Origin: Favolaschia claudopus
Lineage: Eukaryota > Basidiomycota > Agaricomycetes > Agaricales > Mycenaceae
Length of the DNA stretch: 64,000 bases
Assembly (NCBI GenBank): GCA_037176885.1
Contig: JAWWNJ010000156.1
Coordinates: forward strand, 310,001 to 374,000
Direction: 5' to 3'
The notes beneath the pieces are model-generated. The model did not search any database and was not told the origin of the DNA. It saw only the letters and a program-made list of their open reading frames with translations. The position numbers were made by a program, and so were the translations under genes. Numbering within the stretch: the first letter of the stretch is position 1; each line of letters starts with the position of its first letter. Shown here piece by piece: positions 54,386-64,000 of the stretch.

Positions 54386-54992
54386 GGGCCGGTTAGTTAG
54401 TCCGGCCGCCAGGCCGGAAAAAAAAAAAAAACTTTGACTCCCTACAGTATTTTGACGCTCCTTTACACAGTGACGTTCCTTTACACACCTTGACTATTAG
54501 CCATATTCTTGTCGCAAATCATGTAACTGTATACTCAATCTGGGTCATCTAGACCCTATTTACACATCTGAGCACAAGTTTTGACCATAGATGGTCGAGA
54601 GCTGGTGAAAAGTGAGACATCAATGCCATCAATTTTGCTGATTTCCATCATTCGCTCCTTTACACACTACGAATCTGTGAATATCGGCCCTTTCCCTTCA
54701 TCTAAATCCTCGAAACAATATTGCCAGACACCCAGTGGGGTATTTGTGAAAGGTCTATATGCTCAGATGTTGCATAACAACAAAAAATGGCACGCAGATC
54801 AAGAGGTGTCAGATCTCTGGATCTGGCACACTCTGATGCGCACGTTTTTGACGTCGCTTGAAGAGGGGGCAAAATATTTATGTTTGGTTGGTCGTTGTCA
54901 TCAAAAGCAAGAACGACTCTGTGCGAGACATTCGGGTCAGGTTTTGGTGCTCAATAGGGCTCATTAACCATGTCTGTGGATGCCTATGTACA
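54386..54992. other. Gap with poly-A run
   Basis: A 17-base A run starts near 54418 right after a GGCCGG-CGCCAGGCCGG hairpin; it could be a retroposed tail but no element body is recognised. CTCCTTTACACA words recur at 54469, 54484 and 54655. No gene is supported. Confidence 0.35.
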
Positions 54993-55502
54993 TACAATTG
55001 CGGCGAATTTAAATGCATTACCAAAAAAGGAAATTACCATCAATCTGCATCCCTTTCGCCCCCAATGTGCCCAGAGAAGGAGTTTGGATACCGGATGGTA
55101 TTGTGTGGGATGAATTGTGGCCAGTGGCGCACTTAAAGCATGTTGTTTGCTCCAGATCTGAGCAAGAAATGGCTTGGTGAGTGTAATTGGGGGAGCTTGC
55201 TCCCCCTTTATCAGAGCCGTCACCGAAAAGCAATAAGCTGTGCTAGAGGGCTTTTTGATGTAATCGATAGATCTTTGATAGATGGTGAATCCGAGTGATG
55301 CGAGAGATTTCCGCTTGATCCAGAGAGAGTCCGCTTGATCCCGAGTGATGGTTGGTGATCGGAACACCGTTTTGACAGACACGCACATGCTTTCATCGTT
55401 GTGGCCATTTCACGCGCGTCAAGCTTCAATATTTTGGCTGGAATTGCATTTCAAACGAGCTTTCACTGGGGACGACTGAAAAAGCTAATGTAACAAATTC
55501 AA

Positions 55503-56900
55503 TAGTCTTATGTTTACCGCGCCCCTGGAACCGCGTCAGGTTCTTATTAGGTAATCTTATATAAGCCGGACATTGCCGGTACCTCATTTTCCCCTCCCGC
55601 AGGTCTATTTTGAGGGTGATTCAAGCTCTCAGGCACTCCATACGGCTGTGATTATCTATACCTTGTTTCCCGAATTTCTAAAGTGGTTTCAGTTAAACTT
55701 GAATGCATTTGTTCATCTCGGCCGAAACACCCGAGCCGCACGTGATGACGACGCGACAACGTTTTCTGTAGCGCGCCGTCTGATTTTGAAAAATCTGAGG
55801 AGAGAGAAATGTAGCTTTACTTATTGCATGTAGCCTGCTCCGAGTTTTTGAAGCCAAAAAATCAATTTCCATTGAGATATACGTGCCGTGAAATCTGCTT
55901 ATATAAGATTAGCTAATAAGAACCTAACGCGGTTGCAGGGGCGCGGTAACCAACAGACTCTATATAGCGAGCTGGATTATACTCGGTATTGACAAAAGTA
56001 ACCGGTAATTTGCTATTTGAGGCAAAATCATGTAGTATTTTTTGGGTCCAAACACATAGGAATGTTAATGGAGACATTCCCTCCTCATCTGTTTCAGTGT
56101 TTGAGAAAAACAGCCCTTTGAATGCATCACACCAGTCAGTTTAATCTTTTAGCCAAAAAATTGCTTCTTTGGTCAGAAGTCACTTCATTCTTGGTTGGTT
56201 GTGTTCACAAAATCGGTTTTCAGACTTCTGAGCTGTCAAGCTGTCAATAAGATACGGTTCTATCACTTGGTCCAATTCAATCTCCAAAAAGTAGGTCATT
56301 GAGGTTGTTTTCAGCCTTCAAACTTCACAATTCAGATCAACCTTGGTTCCAATACTGTTGCCAGCTTTTGTTGCGGGAAGAAAAATGAGAATATCGCACA
56401 GGTTTGAACGGATTTTGTGCCCATAGTATCTGACAGATACCTCCGACTCATTCCGGCCCCTATCTTACCATTATCTGCACTCTGAATTCATGGCCGTGGC
56501 CAATAGGAGCGAATCGCGTGTGATCGCCGTTTGGCTCATTTATACATAATTTCCTACCCGTTTCATCCACTATTTTCTGTGTAAGGATACTATGGAGTCT
56601 CATGTATAAGATATACTTCAAAGACCAGGTGAGTGGGTCGGGTTTTGCTGACAGGTTTTGAGATCTTGTATCCTTCGTGCCAGCAACCCGCAAAAATTTG
56701 ACGACCACCGGTTTCTTGATGGATTCTGACAGCCTCACACAAGGAATTTCATAGATCTTTTTATGTATACTGTAGAGAATAGCTGGGCGTGTATATAAGT
56801 TGCAACACTTTGAAAAATACCACATGACCGCGAAGCAATGACCACATTACCGGTTACTTTTGTCAATACCGAGTATAGAGCGTCTGTCTACGAGAGACTA
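55503..56900. mobile_element. Mutator-like MITE, copy 1, 9-bp duplication CAAATTCAA
   Basis: Starts TAGTCTTATGTTTACCGCGC and ends ...GTCTACGAGAGACTA. CAAATTCAA flanks it (55494-55502, 56901-56909). Sub-terminal arms TTTACCGCGCCCC and CTTATTAGGTAATCTTATAT recur inverted near 55865-55950. An 892-bp TA element is nested near its right end; without it the length is about 504 bp, close to copy 2. Confidence 0.85.
55982..56873. mobile_element. 892-bp TIR element, CTCGGTATTGAC family, nested in MITE copy 1
   Basis: Ends CTCGGTATTGACAAAAGTAA and its inverse, matching over about 27 bp, flanked by TA (55980-55981, 56874-56875). Related to 42894-43420. No coding visible. Confidence 0.87.
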
Positions 56901-57140
56901 CAAATTCAATGCGGATGCTTGAGACTGATACACATGTAGAGCTCAACTTACATTTACCCCAGGGCCACTACCCTCGACAGACAAAGAATGGACTTTTAGT
57001 TTTTCTGAAACCTGATCTACGTAGTTTATAATTTCTTGTTCATATAATACTCCAATGTGCATTTGTGATATCGATACGGATTTGCGCAAGCTCCCCCTTC
57101 TGTAGGCCGGAACTCCGGCATACAAATCATATTCAAAATC

Positions 57141-57656
57141 TAGTCTTGTGTTTACCGCGCCCCTCTGACCGCGTAAGAACCTTATTATGTAATCTTATAT
57201 AAGCAGAATTCACGGCGCGTATATCTTACTCCAGAGACGCGTTTTCACTTCAAATTTTTGGTAAATATTAATTAAATTAGCTTGAGCTACAGTCCTATGT
57301 ATTCAGATTCACAGGAAACAGTGTAGGATGGCTGCAAAAAATTAGCGGTTGGGGCTCGTGACTTTCGGCCGAAGGCCTTCGGGCGAGCAAAAAGACATTG
57401 CCGCTTCTCAAAAGAACGCGACAAAAATTGGTAAAAGGGGTCAGGGACATTCTAAGATGTTACAATAGGACGCCTGTCGCTCAAATTTCCTTAAATACTG
57501 AGAGGAAACAAGGAAAATAAGAGCTCGGTGATTTCCGGCTTATATAAGATTACCTAATAAGCTTCTGACACGGTCAGAGGGGCGCGGTAAACAACAGACT
57601 CTATGTAGCGAGGGCACCGAGCTCAAGTACATAGAGCGTCTGTCTAGGAGAGACTA
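57141..57656. mobile_element. Mutator-like MITE, copy 2, 9-bp duplication TTCAAAATC
   Basis: Starts TAGTCTTGTGTTTACCGCGC and ends ...GTCTAGGAGAGACTA. TTCAAAATC flanks it (57132-57140, 57657-57665). 516 bp, no nested insertion, no coding. With copy 1 it defines the family. Confidence 0.87.
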
Positions 57657-57984
57657 TTCAAAATCAGGCAATTGCGGAGAAAAATACCTCTTCACCGGGC
57701 AATCAGGGCATACTTAGACCTCAGAATTGGTTCCCCAGTGCTGAACATCCATGACAGGCTCACGATATGCGCTCTGAAGGGCCAGATTGATGGTAATTTT
57801 CTTTTTTGGTAATGCATTTAAATTCGCCGCAATTGTAGGACTGCACGCCGATTAACGCCGACAAACCCGAACAGTTGAGTGAATGTTGAGAAATTTGAAT
57901 CGCGCTCCCGGCACTATCTTGTAAGCTCGATTCTTACCTGAGATATAGTGTCTGGAAATATGGATACAATATCTTGAAGTTTTT

Positions 57985-58735
57985 GCCAACCATTGCTATG
58001 AAAAGCTCATTTTATTTCATTGGGATGCTCGTACATTGTACATGGCTCGCGTGGACCCATATCTCATCGCTGGATGCGAGGTCTGTCTCGATGTCGACGC
58101 AAAGAGCCTGAAACTACTTGAAGATGTTCAACTCATGTTTATCCGGCGGATGCTTGGAATCGGAGCGCGTTCAATACGAGCCGTCCTATTCTCGGAAACG
58201 GGTATTTGGCCAATTCGGTATCGACGCGTCTATCTTGCCCTCAAGAATCTGTGCTACCTCATCAAGGTGAAGGGAGAGGACGGAAAACCACAGCGGCCTG
58301 CTTGGAATGCACTTCAACAATCGATTACCCTGGCGCGCGCTCAGAAGATTTCGTGGTTTAATGACCTCCGCATTGTGTTGTCGCGCCTCTTCATACCCGT
58401 TGAGCTCGACATGTCTGCAGAGCTCACTGTCGAGGCCGCGAAAGAAGCAATGAACAGTGTGAAAGTGTCGATGGAAACATGGATCAACCACGAGGTGGAG
58501 ACGTCGTCTAAGACCAAAGATCTTCTGGCGGGCCGCCTCGAAATGGACGCGAACACGGGAAAACTCGTTAAAAAACCTCTTGAATTTCGTCACTACCTTC
58601 GAATTACTTCTACGAGGCATGGTCGCGCACTGACGAAGATGATTCTCTCGAGTCATTCACTCGCTGTTGAAAGAAGACGCTGGGCCGAGCGTGGCAAACC
58701 AAAAGTTCCTCGCGAATATCAACTATGCCGTTTTT
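57985..58735 (+). pseudogene. Non-LTR retrotransposon Pol, C-terminal fragment
   Basis: The frame reads YMARVDPYLIAGCEVCLDVD, SLKLLEDVQLMFIRRMLGIG, AVLFSETGIWPIRYRRVYLA, FRHYLRITSTRHGRALTKMI and SHSLAVERRRWAERG, then VPREYQLCRFC, the beginning of the terminal zinc knuckle. This is the region between RT and the Cys-rich tail of basidiomycete LINE-type Pol. RT itself is absent (5' truncation) and the knuckle is cut after its first C-x2-C, where hAT sequence begins. Confidence 0.75.
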
Positions 58736-58744
58736 GCAACTATC

Positions 58745-59150
58745 CCCGGCTCCAGAGGCCCACCCCCGGTGCCGATTGGTGTGCGAAATCCGAAGACGTT
58801 CCTCAAAGTTGGGGAGTACCTGTTCGATATAGCTCAGAAAGAGATCGACCACGGTATAGATCCGACTCTTGTCGCGTTCAAGAAGAAGAAGACAACATTT
58901 AGCAAGATGTTTCAAGCCCAACTCACGGCATACGCGCAGAGCAGCTTCCCCTTCAACACTCCCATCGGCGACACACATCCTCTTGACTGGTGGAGAATGT
59001 TGGAGGGCCATGATCATGGGGGTATCATTGCGGTGAGTCTTGTTCCTTGCGCACTCACACTGGCTCATCCTTCGTCAGAGTCTCGCTTTGAAGCTTTATT
59101 CCGCTGTTCCACATTCCATGGCGGATGAGCGCACGATGTCCGTCGGGTGA
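58745..59150 (+). pseudogene. hAT transposase C-terminal fragment
   Basis: Reads KTFLKVGEYLFDIAQKEIDH, FKKKKTTFSKMFQAQL, HPLDWWRMLEGHDHGGIIA, then a 46-nt intron (59033-59078) in phase 0, then SLALKLYSAVPHSMADERTM and a stop at 59148-59150. The WW-x-LEGH-H and AVPHSMADERTMS motifs are the hAT dimerisation region. The N-terminal catalytic part is missing. Confidence 0.75.
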
Positions 59151-60010
59151 AATGACTTTTTTAGGCAACTTACCCCATGACCATATATAGTAATTCGAGT
59201 GTAATGAAATTTTTAAGAGTCACTCCGGCAGCGGATTTGGATTTGGATTTGATGGGATTTGGAGCTGATGGTTGACGATCAGTCACCAATCAGTCACCGT
59301 TGCCAATGATGACGGGACTGTTCCCGCCAAACTGCCAGCGCATTGTCTCGTCGGCATTTTAACTTACAAGAAATTGATGCAATCAGAGATTTCGAGCAGT
59401 GAGGGACTGAAATGGATCCTCAAGTATGACCTACCGCTCGAGAGCATGTTCTTGAACTTCAAGAAAATTGGAAATGCAGTCATTTATTGCAACAAACAGT
59501 GCAAAACAGCCGCAAATTAGAATCTGTTGAGAGATCAGTTGTGCTTGATGGATTGGTGCAGGCCTTTGTCGGGTGCCGTTTAAAACATGCAGGAGAACAT
59601 TCTGATGCATTCAAACCTATAATATTCGGACCATACGAGTCGATTCACGGTTACTTTTGTCAATACCGAATTGTAGTTGATGCAATGATGTCGCATTATT
59701 AAATATTTATTCAACACAACGGGATGCGAGAAAATTGACCATTGACACGACCTGTGTATCTTGGGACTTGCCCTGATTTGCAAGGCAATTCCACCTGTGC
59801 GTGTTTTTCTCAACCTGTGTAAGTTTTTGTTGGAGGGTGTGCATTTATTTTTAAAAATCCGACCAAATTAATTCCGTCCTCACCTGGCAGAACTCGGCTC
59901 TGCTTTACGCACCAGCTCGGCGGTCCTATCACCCCATGCAGCTAATCATCCCCACCCAATGCCGCTCCTCCATCCCTCAAAAATTTCCCCGTCCGTTTTT
60001 CAACTTTAAT
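59151..60010. other. Gap with partial TIR
   Basis: No gene is supported. GGTTACTTTTGTCAATACCG at about 59648-59667 is a solo right arm of the CTCGGTATTGAC family, so a third, truncated member lies here. GGATTT is repeated near 59235. Confidence 0.45.
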
Positions 60011-60139
60011 TACTGTTTGACCTATAATAGATACAAGCGCCTTACTTACTCATAGTTTACAATCCTTACATAATTACCTGTTTGACCTATAATAGATACA
60101 AGCGCCTTACTTACTCATAGTTTACAATCCTTACATACT
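60011..60139 (+). repeat. 65-bp tandem duplication
   Basis: TTTGACCTATAATAGATACA and the following 45 bases occur at 60016 and 60081 and are nearly identical. It lies about 180 bp upstream of the small gene at 60258. Confidence 0.88.
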
Positions 60140-60200
60140 CCACCACCCATACTGTACTATCGCGTAGCCTTAGGGCCAGGTACGATAACCATAGAACTAC

Positions 60201-60231
60201 AAACAAACAAACAAACAAACAAACAAACAAA
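60201..60231 (+). repeat. (AAAC)n microsatellite
   Basis: Seven to eight AAAC units, 27 bp upstream of the ATG at 60258, presumably in its 5' leader. Confidence 0.95.
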
Positions 60232-60257
60232 GCAGTCAATTAAAGGTTAATACGATC

Positions 60258-60843
60258 ATGAGTTTCGCGCAAATTCGGGGATGGTACCGTGATCAGGAGA
60301 AACAGAAAGCAAAAGCGAAGGGAAATCATAAGGTAAGGTACCATGCACCCTCTTTTGTTCATTCTCTCAAGAGTAATCCTTGTAGGTTCGGGCTGCTGCA
60401 CGTCCTAACCCCGAGATCAAGTTCTACGACATCCAGCGGATTCTCGATGCTCGCGAAGAAGACAATGAAGACGAGACCAGCCTTGGCATCGACGAGCTCG
60501 GTGATTCCGACGACGAGGAGTCCCATGCAGACGGCGAGACCGGAGGTCCAGCTTCTAAGGTGGACTGGCTTGATAAGCCGCGCGAGGTGTTCCCTCCAAG
60601 CATCTCGTTGGCTCTCGAAGATTCCGAGCTGGACCTGGATTCACTGCTTCTCAATGATGAGGCGGGGCCGGATAGTCAAGCCAGCGTTGGTTCTAACATC
60701 TCCAGCAAAAGACGACAGATGCGGACGATATGGGTGATGATGAGGAGCGGGAGGTGTCTTTCCAGTCTCTGACATGGGACTATTTGCAGATCTTCTGTAC
60801 CATTCTTGAATGCTTAATTCGATCTGCATTTTCGCAAGTCTAA
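60258..60843 (+). CDS. Unknown acidic protein, two exons, likely one frame break
   Basis: Exon 1 (60258-60332) encodes MSFAQIRGWYRDQEKQKA and more, 25 codons. An intron 60333-60385 (GTAAGG...TGTAG) leads to exon 2: ARPNPEIKFYDIQRILDA, an acidic stretch DELGDSDDEESHAD, KVDWLDKPREVFPP and SELDLDSLLLNDEAG. Near 60700 a one-base loss seems to shift the frame; the alternative frame gives DDMGDDEEREVSFQSLTWDY and an amphipathic tail ending at the TAA 60841-60843. I do not recognise the family. It may be a small host gene or element cargo. Confidence 0.5.
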
Positions 60844-60949
60844 CATTTCATTGAAGAGAGCGAAAAAGGACGAGAAAAAACGAGGAAACGCAGCAAAATA
60901 GCGCGTCATGTGATCACGTGGTATTCGTGGGAAATGTAAATTAACCCGT

Positions 60950-61560
60950 AAATTACACAAGCTATAGCTCCCCGCCTTCGGCGCGGTGGACTCGCTGCGC
61001 TCGCACCGCACCTACGGCAGTCGCACAGCTTGTCGGGGCAAACCCCGCTGTGGATTCCGTGGCCCTCGCCGCCGCACTGCCGCTCGCTTCGCTCGCGAAC
61101 GGCGCGCGGCGGCATCGTGCGAAAAGTTGGCGAAAAGTCACCTGAAAATCCACGTGAATTGTCACGGGACCTTCGGTCCCGTACTCTCTTTTATTATAGA
61201 TTCTTCACGCTTGTCGGGGCTCCGCCCCAAACCCCGCAGTGGATTGCTTGGGGGCCCTCGACGCCGCACTGCCGCTCGCGCGAGGCGCCTCGGGCAACTC
61301 CGAGCTGTGGGAACCGGCGGCGACATCGGCTGCAACATCTCGACAGCGTCCCGTGGTTTCCTGTCAAAAATCACGGGACTTCTCACGTGTCGGCAACTTG
61401 TGTTTTCATGTATAGGATTTGTTGTACCCCGCCCAAATTCTGGGTGGTAAATTACGCAATTTGTTGTACCCCCCGGAGTTTTTACCGCAACCCTACATGA
61501 AATATATTTATCGCCCTTCGGGCACCGCGTCTTAGTAGATAGTGTACTTGTTGCGGTATA
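60950..61560. repeat. GC-rich hairpin repeat block
   Basis: CpG-rich DNA with a ~180-bp unit repeated: GCTTGTCGGGGC...AAACCCCGCWGTGGATT at 61028 and 61209, each followed by a CCGCACTGCCGCTCGC stretch. Many short perfect hairpins have a TTC loop, such as GGGACC-TTC-GGTCCC near 61167 and GGGGC-TCC-GCCCC near 61216. A related hairpin, CGAAGGCCTTCGGGC, lies near 57374. Open frames here are artefacts of GC content. Confidence 0.65.
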
Positions 61561-61808
61561 AAAATGCTGATACAAAAAAAAAAGGCTAATTCACGCGACG
61601 TTTCACGTGCACGTGACTTTCCCACCGCTTGCCGGAAATAGCCTCAGATTGCCGTAAATAGCCTCAGATTGCCGAGGGTTTTACTGGCCGTGGCCACCGG
61701 CTTTAATCGGTCCGGCGACCGATTTGCCATCGAATGGGGGTTGCCGCCCAGTGCACTCTGTTGGAAATCTGGATCACGTGCTGCTCATTACGTACCACTC
61801 ACTTTATA
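61561..61808. other. Gap before TIR element
   Basis: Contains an A run near 61576, a short duplication (AGATTGCCG at 61647 and 61668) and nothing gene-like. Confidence 0.4.
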
Positions 61809-63098
61809 TGGGCTCCGGCAACTAAAGGGCCGAAAGCGGCAGCTTTGGTTTTGTTTGTCCCAGCATAAATGCCCACATTGCATGTTCCATCGATTTGCTC
61901 CTCCTATGCGCACGATGCGCGTTCTTGTTGGGTACAGAAACAATTCTTTCAAAAGTAGTGAAGATACTCCGTTCTTCAGAAATACTGTTTACAGTCAGCT
62001 CAATTTTCTTTTTGGTTTACGATGATTTACTTCAAGATTGATGGGAGATCAGGCTACCATCTGGGAGGCATTTTACGGTTGGGCGCACCAAAATAAATGC
62101 TTTTAGTGTACTCGCTATGGCAGAAAGTATCCGGAAATTCAATAAAATTGTGTAGAAATAGCACTCATCTGAGTTTCTCATGTTCCCCAAGAACAGTATA
62201 TGACCCCTACAGCTCATTTAGACCCCCCTCATAGATTGTGTGGGCTCCAGCCAGGTGGTGTGTAGCCCGAATTGCCAAAATAGGAAACTGCCGATATTTG
62301 CATGTTTCCTGCTAGTATCAGGAGATAGATGTGCAACCAAGTGCTCGAATGTGTGCCCTGTAGGCCTATGAGTAGCCAACTGCTTACTTTGGACCTTTGT
62401 TTGCGGCCGAATGTTTGTGGTAAATTTTTCTTTGCCGATTCAGTTTTACAGACAAATGAGTACCTGGAAATGTCTTGAGCATTGTGGTACATTGAGCATC
62501 CACAGCCCTTCTTATGAGTGGTAGTAACAAAGCCCCCCTTCCACAGATTCTAAAAATGCCTTACTATCCCCTCAACCATCACAGTCGTGGTCAAATGAAA
62601 CGAATTTTCCATATCCGGATACTTTCCTCCATAGCGAGTATAGAGCAACTCTAACAGATGATATAACCTACTTTCCCGCCAAAAATTATGTCTGGAGCAA
62701 GGGTGGTGTAAGGAAGTCAACATGTCAGGACGAACAGTAGGCGTGACATCGTGACCAGAAGGTGGGACAGCTAGGGTGAAAAAGTCTAAGGCTCCGCCAA
62801 AACTAGGTACTAAGATATCGCAGAGAACCTGTCTCACCACAATATGAGCGTGCTCAAAATTTTAAATAGCAGGCAGAATTTGAACAAATGACGATTCTCA
62901 CATGAAACTATGTACTTGCATTTTTACGAAATGCAGAAGCAAAAATAAATCCGCACGCTCATTTTATTTTTGGAGACATTATGAACTAATTTGCCGATTC
63001 AGAAATAGAGGAAATGTCTGTAAAGTTGGAGCTAAAGCCCCCAGCGGGCCAAACAAAGCCAAAGCTGCCGCTTTCGGCCCTTTAGTTGCCGGAGCCCA
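61809..63098. mobile_element. 1.29-kb TIR element
   Basis: Left end TGGGCTCCGGCAACTAAAGG, right end its inverse; the arms match for about 52 of 55 bases. Possible 6-bp imperfect duplication TTTATA/TTTACA at the outer edges. No coding is recognised inside. The superfamily is not assigned. Confidence 0.8.
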
Positions 63099-63504
63099 TT
63101 TACAGCCGTTTCGGACGGGTTTTGAGTCAACAAAACTTTTGACATTTCTTTCTCTTCGATTTCTTGTGTACCTTTGTTGACGATCCTGTCAACGACTCCA
63201 CCAAAATTCCCTCAAAAGGAACGTGCCGTAAACACATCACCGAACGCATTTTGGGACAAATTCACTCTTGTAGAATTGTTGGGGCTCAGATGACCACCGG
63301 TCGAAGACATATGTAAGGGCTAGGAGAGTATCCTTTGAGACTCCCCGAGCTTGACTGACTTTTCCAATGCCTTGGTGAGCAAGAATTCACATCCGACACG
63401 GAGTGGAGTGGAGATCCCCGACCAAACACTTGTAGACGAAATCGAAGAGGAAGAAATGCCGAAACCCGTATTTACTTTCCGAAACAGCTGTATATGCCAC
63501 GTAG
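63099..63504. other. Gap without recognised gene
   Basis: No gene or repeat is supported. A Glu-rich frame at 63351-63575 on the plus strand is probably chance. Confidence 0.35.
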
Positions 63505-63909
63505 TCACATCCATGTGCCGGGTCTGCAATCTTTGCGTCCCCCCTCACCTTTGTGCGGGTCTGTCTGAGTCTTAATCACAACCTCCTTCTTATGCGCGGC
63601 CGAAATTCCAAACTCTTTCTTCCCATCTGCCGCGTGATCCTTCATTTCCCCCATTTTTTTTCGCCAGGAATCATTCTTATCCATCACACGTCGCTCTCTG
63701 ACTGCAAGAGGGCTATTGCTGTATGTGGTCGCGATGCGAGTAGCCGCTTCCCGCTCGCCTTCGAATTGGCGCTGTGCTGTATGATCCAGGGCAACCTCCA
63801 CGAATCGCGTTCGGTGAGTCCATGTAGACTGGTCTGCGTCGTCCACCTCCGGGTCGTAAGATGGGGCAAGCAAGGTGATGTGGCGGGATTCGATGGTCCT
63901 TGCACTCAT
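63505..63909 (-). CDS. Unknown charged protein fragment
   Basis: 134 codons on the minus strand: SYDPEVDDADQSTWTHRTRF, ALDHTAQRQFEGEREAATRI, RRVMDKNDSWRKKMGEMKDH. Composition looks coding and helical, with no stop. I do not recognise a domain, and the region further right (63910-64000) carries no clear continuation, so the start is uncertain. It may be an exon of a gene that extends past the window. Confidence 0.35.
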   Translation of the reverse strand: MSARTIESRHITLLAPSYDPEVDDADQSTWTHRTRFVEVALDHTAQRQFEGEREAATRIATTYSNSPLAVRERRVMDKNDSWRKKMGEMKDHAADGKKEFGISAAHKKEVVIKTQTDPHKGEGGRKDCRPGTWM

Positions 63910-64000
63910 AAAACGACGCGAGATCCTGATCCCGAACGCATTGGCGCAGCTCTCGACAGCGTATGCAAGCTTCTCTGCAGCACATCCTGCTTGTGTTAGA

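Larger units (their letters stand above)
54995..57835. mobile_element. TIR element with TA duplication hosting nested MITEs
   Basis: Left end CAATTGCGGCGAATTTAAAT, right end its inverse; 52 of 53 bases match. TA at 54993-54994 and 57836-57837. Two Mutator-like MITEs (55503-56900, 57141-57656) lie inside; without them the core is about 0.9 kb. Short frames in the left part may be transposase remnants but none is convincing. The arms resemble those of the 25961-26329 MITE. Confidence 0.82.

Noticed and set aside
60985..61575. Protein genes or rRNA in the GC-rich block
   Set aside because: Open frames in all phases follow from GC content and the block is built of hairpin repeats; no rRNA core motif is present.

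Overview
The window looks like a repeat-saturated, non-genic stretch of a basidiomycete (Agaricomycete-type) fungal genome. Three things point there: spliceosomal introns of about 46-60 nt with GT...AG ends; recognisable Agaricomycete families (Tnp2/CACTA-type transposase, Helitron Rep, Ty3/Gypsy polyproteins of the basidiomycete type, pogo, hAT, a non-LTR retroelement, a DUF7918-like gene); and no bacterial-style gene packing. Almost everything that can be named is a transposable element or a remnant of one. I see no rRNA, no convincing tRNA gene and no CRISPR.

Layout. 0-3 kb: a TA-flanked MITE and a broken Tnp2 transposase. 3.1-4.8 kb: a complete non-autonomous Copia-like LTR element (target duplication AACAC). 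5.6-6.9 kb: a DUF7918-like gene, the most host-like gene here. 8-11.8 kb and 16.2-19.8 kb: two ORF-free deserts with the same architecture, a tandem-repeat head, about 3 kb of non-coding DNA, and a related GC-rich tail. Between them lie a Helitron Rep fragment and a possible beta-barrel gene cut by a 1.4-kb insertion that carries its own ORF. 20.9-23.9 kb: a very young LTR element encoding only Gag (target duplication CATAG, LTRs differing at one base). 24.9-43.6 kb: a large Gypsy element on the minus strand, nearly identical LTRs, with an unusual extra region of about 1000 residues between protease and reverse transcriptase, interrupted by a CACTA-like MITE and by a TIR element that itself holds a pogo transposon. 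45.8-53.7 kb: a 7.9-kb LTR element with LTRs identical by eye, no recognisable coding, and the same primer-binding site as the Gypsy element (a LARD). 54-57.8 kb: Russian-doll nesting of TA-target elements and two Mutator-like MITEs with 9-bp duplications. 58-59.2 kb: a non-LTR retroelement fragment fused to a hAT fragment. 60.3-60.8 kb: a small unknown gene. 61-63.1 kb: GC-rich hairpin repeats and another TIR element.

How the parts relate. The two non-autonomous LTR elements are young, so some machinery supplied in trans is or was recently active. The Gypsy element shares its primer-binding site with the LARD and is the natural helper candidate, although its own frames are broken. Several insertions can be removed on paper, keeping one copy of the target duplication, and the interrupted reading frame then closes exactly. 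This fixes insertion boundaries and relative ages from the sequence alone. All family names come from reading motifs by eye; no database search was possible.
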